A DNA stretch of 48,956 nt from Gammaproteobacteria bacterium (GCA_007128895.1 SKWO01000044.1:1-48956), one strand, 5' to 3'. Positions 19,480 to 30,813 are shown, numbered from the stretch's first letter. Notes: generated by a model not told the origin, from the letters alone. Program-made: numbers and translations.

Positions 19480-21388
19480 GGGCGGCCGATTGTACCGCAT
19501 CTTGCGGCACCGGTGTGAGACCCCGTTTTTTCAGATGGATCAGCAACAACGAAATGGCTGCCGGAGTTATCCCCGGGAGCCGCCCAGCCTGCCCGAGGGT
19601 CGCCGGACGCTGCCGCGTCAACCGTTCGCGCACCTCATGGGTCAGACCGGCGACGCCGGCGTAGTCGAGATCAGCGGGCAGCGCCAGCGACTCGTGGCGG
19701 CGCACCCGTTCGATCTCGGCCTGCTGCCGTTCGATATAGCCGGCGTAGCGCAGCTCGGTCTCGACCTGAGCGGCGATCTCGGCTGCCACCTCGGTCGGTG
19801 GCAGCCCCGGCAGCGCTGCCAGATCGGCGTGGCTGAGTTGCGGCCGGCGCAGCAGCGCCCCCAGGGTCGTCTCTGCGCCCAGCGGGGCGCCCAACCTGGC
19901 CTCCAGTGCCTCCGCGGCCGCACTGCCCGGCGCCACCCGCACCGTGCGCAGCCGCTGGCGCTCGCGCTCGATCGCCTCGTGCCGCTGTTCGAAGCGCGCC
20001 CAGCGCCGATCATCGACCAGCCCCAGGTCACGCCCGAGCGGCGTCAGGCGCAGATCGGCGTTGTCCTCGCGCAGCCGCAGCCGATACTCGGCACGGCTGG
20101 TAAACATCCGGTACGGTTCGGTCACGCCCCGCGTGACCAGGTCGTCGATCAGCACACCGATATAGCTCTGGTCACGGGTTGGCCGCCAGGCCGGCAGTCC
20201 GCGTGCGGCACGTGCGGCATTGAGCCCGGCCACCAGCCCCTGCGCGGCCGCCTCCTCGTAGCCGGTGGTGCCATTGACCTGACCGGCCAGAAAGAGCCCC
20301 TCGACCGCACGGCTGGCCAGCCCGCCATCCAGCTCGCGAGGGTCGAAGAAGTCGTACTCGATGGCATAGCCCGGGCGCACGATACGTGCCTGCTCAAACC
20401 CTTCGATCGAACGCACCAGCGCGAGCTGGGCGTCGAACGGCAGGCTGGTGGAGATCCCGTTGGGGTAGATTTCACCGCTCTCCAGCCCTTCCGGTTCGAC
20501 GAAGATCTGGTGGCGCTCACGCTCGGCAAAGCGCACCACCTTGTCTTCGATCGAGGGGCAGTAGCGCGGACCGATGCCCTCGATGACACCGGCATAGAGC
20601 GGTGAGCGGTCGAGGGCCGCACGGATGATCTCGTGGCTACGCGGGTTGGTCCAGGTGATATGGCAATCGACCTGGCGCGGCGAATCGCTCGCCTCGCTCA
20701 AGGCCGAGAAGCGCGGCAGAGGGCTGTCGCCGGGCTGGGGCTCAAGACGGGCAAAGTCGATGGTGCGCCGGTCAAGCCGTGGCGGGGTGCCGGTCTTGAG
20801 TCGCCCGCGACCGGGCAGCCGTTCGCGCAGCTGCTGGGCCAGCGCCAAGGCCGGCGGATCACCGATGCGCCCCCCGTCGCGACTCTCCAGCCCGATATGG
20901 ATACGCCCGGCCAGGAAGGTGCCGGTGGTCAAGACCACTTGCCGGGCGCGAAAGCGCAGCCCTGACGCCGTCACCACGCCGGCCAGCCGGTCCGCCTCGA
21001 ACCAGAGGTCGTCGACCGCCTCGGCGAAGAGGTCGAGGCCCGTCTGTGCCTCCAGCGCCAAGCGCACCTCGCGCCGATAGAGGGCGCGATCGGCCTGGGC
21101 GCGGGTCGCCCGCACCGCCGCCCCCTTGCTGGCATTGAGGGTACGAAAATGGATCCCGGCCCGGTCCGCGGCCAGCCCCATCAGCCCGCCGAGGGCATCG
21201 ATCTCGCGCACCAGATGGCCCTTGCCGATGCCACCGATCGCCGGGTTGCAGCTCATCTGACCGAGGCGATCGAGGTCATGGGTCAGCAGCAAGGTACGCG
21301 CGCCACAGCGCGCCGCCGCCAGCGCCGCCTCGGTCCCGGCGTGGCCGCCGCCAACGACGATGACCTCATAGTGATCGGGATAATCCAT
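19454..21388 (-). CDS. mnmG: tRNA uridine-34 modification enzyme MnmG (GidA)
   Basis: FAD-dependent enzyme of 644 residues that, with MnmE, adds carboxymethylaminomethyl to wobble U34. The N-terminal dinucleotide motif [21 protein letters not shown] and the signatures [23 protein letters not shown] and [12 protein letters not shown] are intact. The C-terminal MnmE-interacting part ends [18 protein letters not shown]. The ATG at 21388 fits the family start; the frame continuing to 21955 lies over the divergent moxR gene. mnmG is commonly near the replication origin. Confidence 0.97.
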   Translation of the reverse strand: MDYPDHYEVIVVGGGHAGTEAALAAARCGARTLLLTHDLDRLGQMSCNPAIGGIGKGHLVREIDALGGLMGLAADRAGIHFRTLNASKGAAVRATRAQADRALYRREVRLALEAQTGLDLFAEAVDDLWFEADRLAGVVTASGLRFRARQVVLTTGTFLAGRIHIGLESRDGGRIGDPPALALAQQLRERLPGRGRLKTGTPPRLDRRTIDFARLEPQPGDSPLPRFSALSEASDSPRQVDCHITWTNPRSHEIIRAALDRSPLYAGVIEGIGPRYCPSIEDKVVRFAERERHQIFVEPEGLESGEIYPNGISTSLPFDAQLALVRSIEGFEQARIVRPGYAIEYDFFDPRELDGGLASRAVEGLFLAGQVNGTTGYEEAAAQGLVAGLNAARAARGLPAWRPTRDQSYIGVLIDDLVTRGVTEPYRMFTSRAEYRLRLREDNADLRLTPLGRDLGLVDDRRWARFEQRHEAIERERQRLRTVRVAPGSAAAEALEARLGAPLGAETTLGALLRRPQLSHADLAALPGLPPTEVAAEIAAQVETELRYAGYIERQQAEIERVRRHESLALPADLDYAGVAGLTHEVRERLTRQRPATLGQAGRLPGITPAAISLLLIHLKKRGLTPVPQDAVQSAAHGGGAARE

Positions 21389-21412
21389 GCCTGTTTTCCG
21401 GAACCAATTCGT

Positions 21413-21418
21413 TACAAT
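21413..21418 (+). promoter_or_regulatory. Candidate -10 element for the moxR operon
   Basis: TACAAT lies in the 55-bp gap between the divergent mnmG and moxR-like genes, 13 bp before the GAGGAG Shine-Dalgarno. The -35 at 17-18 bp spacing is poor (CCTGTT), so the assignment is weak. Confidence 0.35.
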
Positions 21419-21443
21419 GGACCCAAACCTGAGGAGCAACCGG

Positions 21444-22379
21444 ATGGGACGCCTGGACGTGAACAACCCGCAACTGCACACCGCCCTGAGCCGTATGGGC
21501 GAGATCATCGTCGGCAAGGAGCACGCGCTGAAACTGGCCCTGACCTGCCTGCTGGCCCGTGGCCACCTGCTGATCGAGGATGTACCCGGGGTCGGCAAGA
21601 CGACCCTCTCCCATGTCCTGGCCCGCACCCTTGGCCTGGATTTCAGCCGGGTCCAGTTCACCAGCGACCTGCTGCCGGCCGATATCCTCGGCGTCTCGAT
21701 CTTCGACCGCGCGAGCAACCGTTTCGAGTTCCGACCCGGGCCGATCTTTGCCCAGGTGGTGCTGGCCGATGAGGTCAATCGCGCCACACCGAAGACCCAG
21801 AGCGCCCTGCTCGAAGCGATGGAGGAGCAGCAGGTCTCGCTGGAGGGGGCCACCCACCGGCTGCCCGAGCCCTTCTTTGTCATCGCCACGCAGAATCCAT
21901 TGTACCAGATCGGTACCTTTGCACTGCCTGAATCCCAGCTCGACCGCTTCCTCATGCGCCTCTCGCTCGGCTACCCGTCGGCCGCCGCCGAGCGCGCCCT
22001 GCTACAAGGGGTCGAGCGGCGCCAGCTGATCGAGCAGTTGCAGCCGGCGCTCGACCCGGCAGCGCTGGTCACCCTGCAACACCAGGTCGAACAGATCCAT
22101 GTCGCCGAGCCACTTCTGGACTACCTGCAGGCACTGCTGCACCACTCGCGTCACAGTGCCCATTTTGCCGCCGGCCTCTCTCCGCGGGCCGGTCTTGCCC
22201 TGCTGCGCGCGGCCCGCGCCTGGGCCCTGCTGCACGACCGTGACCATGTCGCACCAGAGGATATCCAGGCGGTCCTGCCCGGCGTGGCCGGCCATCGCCT
22301 GCGCGCCGGTGGCGATCAGGTCGACGCCGGCCCGGAGCAACTCGCCCGCACCCTGCTCGACGAGGTCGCCATCCCCTGA
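21444..22379 (+). CDS. MoxR-family AAA+ ATPase
   Basis: AAA+ chaperone-like ATPase of 311 residues. Walker A is [14 protein letters not shown] and Walker [25 protein letters not shown], with sensor 1 in FFVIATQNP. MoxR proteins act with DUF58/VWA partners to mature or insert enzymes. The start is set by GAGGAG seven bases before the ATG at 21444; earlier ATGs at 21387 and 21417 lack this. Its TGA shares one base with the ATG of the DUF58 gene. Substrate unknown. Confidence 0.93.
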   Translation: MGRLDVNNPQLHTALSRMGEIIVGKEHALKLALTCLLARGHLLIEDVPGVGKTTLSHVLARTLGLDFSRVQFTSDLLPADILGVSIFDRASNRFEFRPGPIFAQVVLADEVNRATPKTQSALLEAMEEQQVSLEGATHRLPEPFFVIATQNPLYQIGTFALPESQLDRFLMRLSLGYPSAAAERALLQGVERRQLIEQLQPALDPAALVTLQHQVEQIHVAEPLLDYLQALLHHSRHSAHFAAGLSPRAGLALLRAARAWALLHDRDHVAPEDIQAVLPGVAGHRLRAGGDQVDAGPEQLARTLLDEVAIP

Positions 22380-23230
22380 TGTTTCGCTGCTGTCGCCCAA
22401 CCGGTAGCGCACTGCTCTTTGCCCTGCTGCTCTTTGCCCTGCTGTCCGGTTCGATCAACTACCAGAACAACCTCGGCTTTCTGCTCACCTTCCTGCTCGC
22501 TGGCGCCCTGTTCACCGGACTGGCCCACACCGTGCGCAACCGCCACGCCCTGCAGCCCCATATCGGTGACGCACGCCCGGTCTTCGCCGGCCAGACAGCG
22601 CGCTTTCCCATCCGCTTTGACAACCCGGCGCGGCGCGCACGCCACGCCATCGAGGTGGTCGCCGGCGAACACCTGCTGCTCACCGACCTGCCGGCCGACG
22701 CCCAGGCCGAGATCGAGCTCGGTCTACCGATGCCGCGACGCGGCCTGCACGGCAGCGGCCCGGTCGAGATCGCCAGCAGCTATCCGCTCGGCCTGCTGCG
22801 CTGCCGACTCCCCCTTGAGGCACAAGCCCGCGTGGTGGTCTACCCACACCCGGTCGCCCCCCCCGAACGGGACGAGGTCGACCCGGCCCGCCCCCGCAGC
22901 GACGGCGAGGGCGACGAATTTCGCGGCTTTCGCCGCTACCGAAGCGGCGACTCCCTGCGCCGGGTCCACTGGAAGGGGCTGGCACGCGGCCTGCCCCTGA
23001 TGAGCCGGGAGCACGAGCAGCCCCGCGAGGCCCAGGCGGTCGAGTGGATCGACTGGGAGAGCCTCCCGGAGGCCGATACCGAGCTGCGCCTCTCCTGGCT
23101 CTGCCAGCGCGTCCTCGACGCCCACGGCGCCAACCGGCGCTACGGGCTGCGCCTGCCGGGCCGCCGCGTCGAACCGGCCAGCGGCGACGACCACCGCCAC
23201 CGCTGCCTGACCGAGCTGGCCACCTTCTGA
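22379..23230 (+). CDS. DUF58 domain protein
   Basis: Protein of 283 residues with two N-terminal membrane helices (about residues 10-47) and a soluble DUF58 domain bearing the conserved YRSGDSLRRVHWKGLARG around residues 186-203. DUF58 proteins are standard partners of MoxR ATPases and are distantly related to von Willebrand A domains. It overlaps by one base with the genes on both sides, implying stoichiometric co-translation of a three-protein membrane complex. Confidence 0.88.
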   Translation: MFRCCRPTGSALLFALLLFALLSGSINYQNNLGFLLTFLLAGALFTGLAHTVRNRHALQPHIGDARPVFAGQTARFPIRFDNPARRARHAIEVVAGEHLLLTDLPADAQAEIELGLPMPRRGLHGSGPVEIASSYPLGLLRCRLPLEAQARVVVYPHPVAPPERDEVDPARPRSDGEGDEFRGFRRYRSGDSLRRVHWKGLARGLPLMSREHEQPREAQAVEWIDWESLPEADTELRLSWLCQRVLDAHGANRRYGLRLPGRRVEPASGDDHRHRCLTELATF

Positions 23231-25248
23231 TGCGCCTGCGCCTGCCCCTGGAACGCTCCCCGCTGCTGCCGCTGGCGCCGCATCCGTCCGCCCTCTATCT
23301 CACCCTGCTGGCGCTGGCGATGACCCTGCTGCCCCATACCGGCTTCCAACCACTCTGGATCAGCGCTCTGGCCTACGCCCTGATCGGCTGGCGCGCCCTG
23401 GTCGAGTGGCGCGGCTGGCGGCTGCCGCCCCTGTCACTGCGTCTGGCCCTCTACGCCGCCACCCTGGCCGGCATCCTGCTCTCCTTCCATGCCCTGCACG
23501 GACGCGAGGCCGGCACCGCCTTTCTGCTGGGCATGCTGGCCCTCAAGCTGCTGGAGACGCGCACCCGGCGCGACCTGGTGGTGGTGATCTTCATCGGCTA
23601 CTTCGGCGTGATCACCACCTTTCTCTTTTCCGAGACCCTGCCGGTGGCGCTGTGGATGGTCGCTGCCACCGTCACCTTGACCGCCGCCCTGATCGCCACC
23701 CACCAGCTACCCACTCAGGGCCGACAACGCGCTGGTCGGCCACAGCTGGCCACGGCCGGGGCACTGCTGCTGCAAGCGCTGCCGCTGATGCTGATCCTCT
23801 TCCTGCTCTTCCCGCGTCACACCGGCCCGCTGTGGGGACTCCCCGAGGTGCGCACGGCGGCGGTGACCGGCCTCTCCGACACCATGCAACCCGGCTCGAT
23901 CAACCAGCTGGTCTTCTCCGATGCCGTCGCCTTCCGGGCCGACTTCGCCGATGCGCCGCCGCCGGCCGGCCAGCTCTACTGGCGCGGCCCGGTGCTGACC
24001 CATACCGACGGGCGCAGCTGGCGTGCCACGCCGCTGCCACCGGGCCAGCCGCCCCGGGCCACGCCGGCCACGGCGATCGGTTCCTACTACGACTACACCG
24101 TGATCCTGGAGGCGCACGGCGAACGCTGGGTGCTGGCGCTTGATGTCCCGCTCGAAGCCCCGAGTGGGGCCACCCTGATCGAAGGCTATCAGCTGATCAG
24201 TCGCGAAACGATCGACAGCCGCAGCCGCTTCCAGCTGCGCTCGGCGCCCCAGTGGCGTAGCGAACCGCTCACCCCGGAGGCGTGGCTGGATGCACTGCAA
24301 TTGCCGGACGGCTACCACCCACGGGCACGGGCGCTGGCCAACCAACTGACCGCCGGGAGCGACAACGACCAGGAGCGGGTGGCCCGGGTGCTGGCCCACT
24401 TTCGCGACCAGCCGTTCTACTACACCGAGCGGCCACCGCTGCTGCTCGACGACCCGGTCGACCAGTTCCTGTTCGAAGCGCAGCGCGGCTTCTGTGAACA
24501 CTACGCCGCCGCCTTCACCGTCCTGATGCGTGCGGCCGGCGTGCCGGCGCGGGTGGTCACCGGCTACCACGGCGGGCAAGTCAACCCGCTGGGCAACCAC
24601 CTCACCGTGCGTCAGTCCGACGCCCACGCCTGGAGCGAGGTCTGGCTGGAAGGGCGCGGCTGGACACGGGTCGACCCGACCAGCGTGATCCCGCCCAGCC
24701 GGGTCGAGCTGTCACAGCAGACCCAGCGCATCCGTGAGCCGGCCTTCGATGGCCGCACGCTCGATGAGCGGCCCGCTCCCCACTGGCAGCCGAGCGGTCT
24801 GGACCATCTGCGCATGGGCTGGGACAGCGTCAACCACCGCTGGAATCGCTGGGTGCTTGGCTACAGCCGGGAGGAGCAGGAGCGGCTCTTTGGCCGACTC
24901 GGCTGGCCACAGCTCTCGCTGCGCGGACTGCTGTTGACACTGCTGCTCGCCGTCGGCATCGCCGCTGTCGCCACCTTCGCCCTTCTGCAGCTGCTCGGGC
25001 GCGAGCGGGTAGACAAGGTCAGCCGCCCCTGGCGCCGTCTGTTGCAGCGACTGGCACGTCACGGCCACCGCCCCGAGCGCGGCGAGCCACCGACCCGGTT
25101 CGCCCAGCGCATCGAGGCCCTTCAGCCCTCACTGGCCCCGCAGCTGAGCGAGATCGCCGCCCTCTACACCCGCCTGCGCTATGGCCGTGACACCGATCCG
25201 GCCGACCTGTCCTGCTTGCGCAGAATGGTGCGCCGGCTGCGTGTATAA
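23230..25248 (+). CDS. tgpA: Transglutaminase-like membrane protein (TgpA family)
   Basis: Protein of 672 residues. About five to six membrane helices lie at the N-terminus, the periplasmic transglutaminase-core domain follows, and another helix lies near residue 565, then a short C-terminal DUF4129-like region. The papain-like triad is visible: Cys421 (GFCEHYAA), His466 (DAHAWSEVW) and Asp482 (RVDPTS). The Pseudomonas aeruginosa homologue TgpA is essential and linked to the cell envelope. The ATG at 23230 overlaps the DUF58 stop by one base. Likely regulated or assembled by the MoxR-DUF58 pair. Confidence 0.9.
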   Translation: MRLRLPLERSPLLPLAPHPSALYLTLLALAMTLLPHTGFQPLWISALAYALIGWRALVEWRGWRLPPLSLRLALYAATLAGILLSFHALHGREAGTAFLLGMLALKLLETRTRRDLVVVIFIGYFGVITTFLFSETLPVALWMVAATVTLTAALIATHQLPTQGRQRAGRPQLATAGALLLQALPLMLILFLLFPRHTGPLWGLPEVRTAAVTGLSDTMQPGSINQLVFSDAVAFRADFADAPPPAGQLYWRGPVLTHTDGRSWRATPLPPGQPPRATPATAIGSYYDYTVILEAHGERWVLALDVPLEAPSGATLIEGYQLISRETIDSRSRFQLRSAPQWRSEPLTPEAWLDALQLPDGYHPRARALANQLTAGSDNDQERVARVLAHFRDQPFYYTERPPLLLDDPVDQFLFEAQRGFCEHYAAAFTVLMRAAGVPARVVTGYHGGQVNPLGNHLTVRQSDAHAWSEVWLEGRGWTRVDPTSVIPPSRVELSQQTQRIREPAFDGRTLDERPAPHWQPSGLDHLRMGWDSVNHRWNRWVLGYSREEQERLFGRLGWPQLSLRGLLLTLLLAVGIAAVATFALLQLLGRERVDKVSRPWRRLLQRLARHGHRPERGEPPTRFAQRIEALQPSLAPQLSEIAALYTRLRYGRDTDPADLSCLRRMVRRLRV

Positions 25249-25255
25249 TGGCGCG

Positions 25256-27640
25256 ATGAAACTCCTTACCCGGCTGCTCAAGCTGCTCCTTATCACCCTC
25301 TTCACCGGCGTCTTCGTCGGTGTCGCTGCGGTGGCGGCCGTCTATCTCTATCTGGCGCCCGGCCTGCCTTCGATCGAGACGCTGCGTGATGTCAAGCTGC
25401 AGGTGCCGATGCGCGTCTACAGCGCCGACGGCGAATTCATCGCCGAATTCGGTGAGCAGCGTCGTACCCCGCTGCGCTACGACCAGCTGCCGGAGCGGAT
25501 GATCCAGGCGATCCTCGCCGCCGAGGACGACCGCTTCTTCGACCACCCCGGGGTCGACTGGCAGGGACTGACCCGCGCCGCCGTCAACCTGATGCAGACC
25601 GGTGAGCGCACCCAAGGCGGCAGTACCATCACCATGCAGCTGGCGCGCAACTTCTTCCTCACCCGCGACCGCACCTACACACGCAAACTGAACGAGATCC
25701 TGCTCGCCTTCGAGATCGAACGTTCGCTGGACAAGGAAGAGATCCTGACCCTCTACCTGAACAAGATCTTTCTCGGCAACCGCGCCTATGGTGTCGGTGC
25801 CGCCGCCGAGGTCTACTACGGTCGACCGCTGGCCGAGCTGAGTACCGCCCAGATCGCCATGATTGCCGGCCTGCCCAAGGCGCCGTCGACCGCCAACCCG
25901 ATCGCCGCGCCGCGCCGCGCCACCATCCGCCGCAACTGGATACTGGGACGGATGTACCAACTCGGCTACATCGACGAGGCCGAGTACGAGGCAGCACTGG
26001 GCGAGATCGACAACGCCCGTTACCACACCCAGTCCATCGAACTGGCGGCCCCCTGGGTGGCCGAGATGGTCCGCCAGGAGGTGGTCGAACGCTTTGGTGA
26101 GGAGCGCGCCTACACCGAGGGCTTCCGCGTCCACACCACCCTGCATGCGGAGCAGCAACGTGCCGCCACGGCGGCCCTGCGCACCGGACTGCTCGACTAC
26201 GACCGGCGGCGCGGCTATCTCGGCCCGGAGCAGCGCATCCCCGCGCCGGCCAACCCGGATGACTTCACCGCATGGGCCGAGCTGATCGCCCCGGTCCGTA
26301 TGGTCGGCGGGCTGCAACCGGCGGTGGTGGTGCGGGTTGGCGAGCGCCAGGCCGATGTGGTGATCCGTCATCACGATACGGTCACCACGCTTGACTGGGC
26401 CGCTATGGAGTGGGCCCGGCCCCGCCTCCCCAACAACCGCCTCGGCGCCCCACCGCAGCGCGCCGCCGACATTCTGGCTGTGGGCGACCTGATCCGGGTG
26501 CAGCCGACCGGGGAGGCCGGCTGGCGTCTGGCCCAGATCCCGGAGGCGAGCGGCGCACTGGTGGCACTCGACCCGGAAAACGGGGCCATCACCGCCCTGG
26601 TCGGCGGCTTCGACTTCACCGAGAGCCCCTTCAACCGGGCCGTTCAGGCACAGCGGCAGCCTGGTTCGAGCTTCAAACCATTCATCTTCTCGGCCGCACT
26701 GGAGCAGGGCTACACCGCTGCCTCGATCGTCAACGATGCACCGATTGTCTATGACGACCCGAGCCTGGGCAACGCCTGGCGCCCCGGCAACTACACCGGC
26801 CGCTTCTACGGGCCGACCCGGCTGCGCGAAGCAATGGCCCAGTCGCGCAATCTGGCCACCATACGCCTGATGCGCGACATCGGTGTCCCGACCACGGTCG
26901 ACTGGCTACGCCGCTTCGATTTCTCCCGCGAGGCGATCCCGCCCAATCTGTCACTGGCGCTTGGCACCGGGGTCATCACCCCACTGGAATTGACCCGCGG
27001 CTATGCCGTCTTCGCCAACGGGGGCCTGCTGATCGATCCACACGTCATCAGCCGCATCGAGGACGCCTACGGAGAGCGGCTCTACCAGCATGAGCCGGTC
27101 ATTGCCTGCCCACCCTGTCTGGCTGACCGGCTCGGCATCGAATCCAGGCTGCTGCCGCAGGCACCGCGGGCGATCTCACCACAGAACGCCTACCAGATCA
27201 CCGCCATTCTGGAAGAGGTGATCCGCAGCGGCACCGGGCGCTCCGCCCGGCGACTCGGCCGCAACGATCTGGCCGGCAAGACCGGCACTTCGAACAACTT
27301 CCACGACGCCTGGTTCTCCGGCTACAACGGCGACCTGGTCGCCACCGCCTGGATCGGCCACGATCAGCCGCGCTCACTCGGGCAGGGCGAGGCGGGCGGG
27401 CGGGCCGCGCTGCCGATCTGGATCGACTTCATGCAGACCGCCCTGGAAGGACGACCGGAGAACCGCCCAACGATGCCGCCTGGGTTGGTCTCGGTGCGCA
27501 TCGATGCTCGCACCGGGCTGCTGGCCGGCCCCGGCTCAGCGCAGACCCTGTTCGAGGTCTTTCCGGAAGAACGGGTACCACGCCAGACCGCCCCCGCCTG
27601 GGAAGGGGACGGCCCCAGCGTCACCGAGCAGCTGTTTTAA
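25256..27640 (+). CDS. mrcA: Class A penicillin-binding protein 1A
   Basis: Bifunctional peptidoglycan synthase of 794 residues. One N-terminal membrane anchor is followed by a GT51 glycosyltransferase with Glu90 in [12 protein letters not shown] and [15 protein letters not shown], an OB-like insert, then a transpeptidase with SxxK (SSFK, near residue 471), SRN (near 530) and KTGT (near 674). The ATG at 25256 begins [12 protein letters not shown]. It starts 7 bp after the tgpA stop. A TATAAT lies at 25244-25249 just before the ATG. The 3' end overlaps the convergent malic enzyme gene. Confidence 0.96.
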   Translation: MKLLTRLLKLLLITLFTGVFVGVAAVAAVYLYLAPGLPSIETLRDVKLQVPMRVYSADGEFIAEFGEQRRTPLRYDQLPERMIQAILAAEDDRFFDHPGVDWQGLTRAAVNLMQTGERTQGGSTITMQLARNFFLTRDRTYTRKLNEILLAFEIERSLDKEEILTLYLNKIFLGNRAYGVGAAAEVYYGRPLAELSTAQIAMIAGLPKAPSTANPIAAPRRATIRRNWILGRMYQLGYIDEAEYEAALGEIDNARYHTQSIELAAPWVAEMVRQEVVERFGEERAYTEGFRVHTTLHAEQQRAATAALRTGLLDYDRRRGYLGPEQRIPAPANPDDFTAWAELIAPVRMVGGLQPAVVVRVGERQADVVIRHHDTVTTLDWAAMEWARPRLPNNRLGAPPQRAADILAVGDLIRVQPTGEAGWRLAQIPEASGALVALDPENGAITALVGGFDFTESPFNRAVQAQRQPGSSFKPFIFSAALEQGYTAASIVNDAPIVYDDPSLGNAWRPGNYTGRFYGPTRLREAMAQSRNLATIRLMRDIGVPTTVDWLRRFDFSREAIPPNLSLALGTGVITPLELTRGYAVFANGGLLIDPHVISRIEDAYGERLYQHEPVIACPPCLADRLGIESRLLPQAPRAISPQNAYQITAILEEVIRSGTGRSARRLGRNDLAGKTGTSNNFHDAWFSGYNGDLVATAWIGHDQPRSLGQGEAGGRAALPIWIDFMQTALEGRPENRPTMPPGLVSVRIDARTGLLAGPGSAQTLFEVFPEERVPRQTAPAWEGDGPSVTEQLF

Positions 27641-28884
27641 GGAAGCGTTGGGCGGGCGACACCGCTGTCGATCGCCGCCTGCGCCACGGCACCGGAGACC
27701 CGCTCACGCAGCCGCGGGTCGAGCGGCTTGGGAATAATATAGTCCGGACCGAAGCCGAGCTGCTCCAATCGATACGCCTCCAGCACCTCCGCCGGTACCG
27801 GTTCGCGCGCCAGCTCGGCGATCGCGTGCACCGCAGCCACCTGCATCGGTGTATTGATCTCGACCGCTCGCACATCCAGCGCACCGCGAAAGATATAGGG
27901 AAAGCCGAGCACGTTGTTGACCTGATTCGGATAGTCGCTGCGCCCGGTGGCCATGATCAGGTCGTCACGCAAGGTCAGCGCCACCTCAGGGCGAATCTCC
28001 GGGTCTGGGTTGGAGAGGGCGAAGAGGATCGGCCGCTGCGCCATCGAACGCACCATCGCCTCGCTGACCAGATCGGGACCGGAGACGCCGATGAAGACGT
28101 CGGCCCCGGCCATCGCGTCAGCCAGGCTGCGCTCCTCGGTGGCCACAGCAAAGGCCTGCTTGAACGGATTGAGCCCGTCGCGTCCGGCATGGATCACGCC
28201 GCTGCGGTCGACCAGCCTGAGCCGCTCACGCTGCGCACCCAGAGCCACCAGCAGCTCCATCGAGGCAATCCCGGCGGCGCCGGCACCCAGACAGACAATC
28301 TTCGCCTCCGCCAGCCGTTTGCCCTGCAGCTCGAGCGCATTGAGCAGGCCAGCGGCGATAATGATGGCCGTGCCGTGCTGGTCGTCATGAAAGACCGGGA
28401 TTTCGAGCCGCTCCTTCAGCGCCCGCTCGATGGCAAAGCAGTGCGGCGCAGCAATATCCTCGAGGTTGATCCCGCCGAAGCTGGGGGCGATCGCCGCCAC
28501 CACGTCGATGAAGTGGTCGGGATCGCGCGCATCGACCTCGATATCGACCACGTCGATATCGGCAAAGCGCTTGAACAGCACCCCCTTGCCCTCCATCACC
28601 GGCTTGCCGGCCAGCGGCCCGACATTGCCCAGGCCAAGCACCGCGGTGCCGTCGGTGATCACCGCCACCAGATTGCCGATCGCGGTATAGCGCCAGGCGG
28701 CCGCCGGATCGCGCGCAATCTCGCGTACCGGTTCAGCCACGCCCGGAGTATAGGCCAGACTCAGATCGCGCTGGCTGGCGCACGGCTTGGTGATCGCCGT
28801 GGCGATCTTTCCCGGGCGGGGCTCAGCGTGGTAGCGCAGCGCGTCCTGACGCAGCGTCTCGCGGGGGTCGTTGGGGCTTTCCAT
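27637..28884 (-). CDS. Malic enzyme (short form, no phosphotransacetylase domain)
   Basis: Oxidative decarboxylase of about 415 residues converting malate to pyruvate and CO2. N-terminal malic domain with [13 protein letters not shown] and the metal-binding [11 protein letters not shown](P)-binding domain with [16 protein letters not shown]. The C-terminal phosphotransacetylase-like domain of E. coli MaeB (759 residues) is absent, so this is the minimal bacterial type. Cofactor preference cannot be assigned. The ATG at 28884 has AAGGAG seven bases upstream. Its TAA and the mrcA TAA overlap in the shared TTAA at 27637-27640. Confidence 0.93.
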   Translation of the reverse strand: MESPNDPRETLRQDALRYHAEPRPGKIATAITKPCASQRDLSLAYTPGVAEPVREIARDPAAAWRYTAIGNLVAVITDGTAVLGLGNVGPLAGKPVMEGKGVLFKRFADIDVVDIEVDARDPDHFIDVVAAIAPSFGGINLEDIAAPHCFAIERALKERLEIPVFHDDQHGTAIIIAAGLLNALELQGKRLAEAKIVCLGAGAAGIASMELLVALGAQRERLRLVDRSGVIHAGRDGLNPFKQAFAVATEERSLADAMAGADVFIGVSGPDLVSEAMVRSMAQRPILFALSNPDPEIRPEVALTLRDDLIMATGRSDYPNQVNNVLGFPYIFRGALDVRAVEINTPMQVAAVHAIAELAREPVPAEVLEAYRLEQLGFGPDYIIPKPLDPRLRERVSGAVAQAAIDSGVARPTLP

Positions 28885-28910
28885 CAGGCTCTCCTTGTCG
28901 TGCAGGCATG

Positions 28911-28945
28911 AAAAAGGGCACACCATGCAGCCACGGGGTGCCCTT
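28911..28945 (-). terminator. Rho-independent terminator downstream of rpmE
   Basis: AAGGGCAC-type arms at 28914-28924 and 28935-28945 pair over 11 positions with one mismatch and a 10-base loop. On the minus strand the stem is followed by TTTTT (plus 28911-28915). It ends the rpmE transcript before the malic enzyme gene. Confidence 0.85.
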
Positions 28946-28987
28946 GATCGCGCTCGCCACCGCGCGCTGCGGCGGATCGCGCCGGTG

Positions 28988-29197
28988 TTACTTCTTCAGG
29001 CCGTACTTCTGGCGGAACTTATCCACGCGACCGGCCGTATCGACGATCTTCTGCTTGCCGGTGTAGAACGGGTGGCAGGCGGAGCAGACTTCGATATTGA
29101 GCTCGTCACGACCGAGGGTCGAACGGGTCTCGAAGGTGTTGCCGCAACTGCAGGTCACCGTGACCTTCTCATACTTCGGGTGGATATCGGCCTTCAT
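28988..29197 (-). CDS. rpmE: Ribosomal protein bL31
   Basis: Large-subunit protein of 69 residues. The start [20 protein letters not shown] is typical. Four cysteines (CSCGN and CSACHPF) make it the zinc-binding C+ form, so a zinc-free paralogue may exist elsewhere. The frame opens at 29254 but the family start is the ATG at 29197. It has its own promoter at 29279-29308 and a terminator. Confidence 0.96.
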   Translation of the reverse strand: MKADIHPKYEKVTVTCSCGNTFETRSTLGRDELNIEVCSACHPFYTGKQKIVDTAGRVDKFRQKYGLKK

Positions 29198-29278
29198 CTC
29201 AAACCTCGTCTCATGCTGGCGCGCCGCTACCCGAGCCTTTGTCGGGCACCGCACGCATGTGGATACGGTAAACGGTTA

Positions 29279-29308
29279 ATTATAGCGGGCCTTGCCGCCT
29301 TCATGCAA
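29279..29308 (-). promoter_or_regulatory. Sigma-70 promoter of rpmE
   Basis: On the minus strand TTGCAT (plus 29303-29308) and a perfect TATAAT (plus 29279-29284) are separated by 18 bp. The transcript leader would be about 75 nt, with a small hairpin CCCGA/TCGGG at 29230-29246. Confidence 0.82.
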
Positions 29309-29317
29309 TCACTGCGA

Positions 29318-30574
29318 TCAGCGACGCATCGAGTCGAAGAACTCGCCGTTGGTCTTGGTGGCCTTCAACTTGTCGTGCAGGAACTCACTGGCGGCCAGCT
29401 CGTCCATCGGGTGCAGCAGCTTGCGCAGGATCCACATCTTCTGCAATTCATCCGGGTGGGTGAGCAGCTCTTCGCGGCGGGTACCCGACTTGTTGATGTT
29501 GATCGCCGGGTAGATGCGTTTCTCGGCGATGCGTCGATCGAGGTGCAGCTCGCTGTTGCCGGTACCCTTGAACTCCTCGAAGATGACGTCGTCCATGCGC
29601 GAACCGGTATCGACCAACGCGGTGGCGATGATGGTCAGCGAGCCGCCCTCCTCGATATTGCGGGCCGCGCCGAAGAAGCGTTTCGGCCGATGCAGGGCGT
29701 TGGCATCGACACCGCCGGTCAGGACCTTGCCGGAGGAGGGGATCACGGTGTTGTAGGCACGCGCCAGACGGGTAATCGAGTCGAGCAGAATGACCACATC
29801 CTTCTTGTGCTCAACCAGCCGCTTGGCCTTCTCGATCACCATCTCGGCGACCTGAACGTGGCGCGTGGCCGGCTCATCAAAGGTGGAGGAGACGACCTCG
29901 CCGCGCACCGAACGCGCCATCTCGGTGACCTCTTCCGGCCGCTCGTCGATCAGCAACACGATCAGGTAACATTCGGGATGGTTGGCCGTGATCGACTGGG
30001 CGATGTGCTGCAGCATCATTGTCTTGCCCGCCTTCGGAGGCGAGACGATCAGCGAGCGCTGCCCCTTGCCGATCGGCGCCACCAGATCGATGGTGCGCGC
30101 GGTCAGGTCTTCCGAACTGCCGTTGCCGACCTCCATGGTCAGCCGCTTGTTGGCAAAGAGCGGGGTCAGGTTCTCGAACAGTACCTTGTTCTTGGCGTTC
30201 TCCGGCGGCTCGTAGTTGATCTCGTCGACCTTGAGCAGGGCAAAGTAGCGCTCCCCCTCCTTCGGCGGGCGAATCTTGCCGGAGACGGTATCGCCGGTAC
30301 GCAGGCTGAAGCGGCGGATCTGGCTCGGCGAAACGTAGATGTCGTCGGGGCCGGCCAGGTAGGAGCTGTCGGCGGAGCGCAGAAAACCGAAGCCATCCTG
30401 CAGAATCTCGACCACCCCGTCGCCGTAGATCGCCTCGCCGTTGCGCGCGTGCGCCTTGAGCATGGCAAAGATGATGTCCTGCTTGCGGGAGCGCGCTACC
30501 CCCTCGAGATTCATTTCATTGGCCAGCTCGAGCAGTTCGGTAGCCGTCTTTCTTTTCAGTTCTGTGAGGTTCAT
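29318..30574 (-). CDS. rho: Transcription termination factor Rho
   Basis: Hexameric RNA helicase of 418 residues, one shorter than E. coli Rho. The N-terminus [18 protein letters not shown] is followed by the RNA-binding cold-shock-like fold with GFGFLRS at 61-67 and the P-loop SPPKAGKT at 178-185. The Q-loop/R-loop region is intact. The ATG at 30574 is the family start. It lies about 240 bp downstream of trxA, the usual trxA-rho order. Confidence 0.98.
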   Translation of the reverse strand: MNLTELKRKTATELLELANEMNLEGVARSRKQDIIFAMLKAHARNGEAIYGDGVVEILQDGFGFLRSADSSYLAGPDDIYVSPSQIRRFSLRTGDTVSGKIRPPKEGERYFALLKVDEINYEPPENAKNKVLFENLTPLFANKRLTMEVGNGSSEDLTARTIDLVAPIGKGQRSLIVSPPKAGKTMMLQHIAQSITANHPECYLIVLLIDERPEEVTEMARSVRGEVVSSTFDEPATRHVQVAEMVIEKAKRLVEHKKDVVILLDSITRLARAYNTVIPSSGKVLTGGVDANALHRPKRFFGAARNIEEGGSLTIIATALVDTGSRMDDVIFEEFKGTGNSELHLDRRIAEKRIYPAININKSGTRREELLTHPDELQKMWILRKLLHPMDELAASEFLHDKLKATKTNGEFFDSMRR

Positions 30575-30813
30575 TGCTTCTGTTGATCTGCGTGACGTGC
30601 GCGGCAAACGGCGCAGGGGCCGAGGGCCGTTGGAATGGATTGGACGGGGGTGTGTGGTGCCGGAGTGCTGCGTGCGGACAACGCCTGGGCTAGTGATGAA
30701 TGGGCCCGAACCGGTGGCGCTGAATCAGTGCGAGGACTCTACAGGCGGTTGAACTCTACCACCTGCGTCGAGCCGTGTCCACACCGGCATGGCGCAGACA
30801 CGGCCCACAGGAG
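30575..30813. other. trxA-rho intergenic leader region
   Basis: No gene is seen. A hairpin GCCGTGTC (30772-30779) / GACACGGC (30797-30804) lies just past the trxA stop on the minus strand but has no U-tract. The remainder is C-rich on the minus strand, the sort of sequence Rho binds, compatible with the known autoregulation of rho by attenuation in its leader. No clear promoter was found. Confidence 0.4.
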
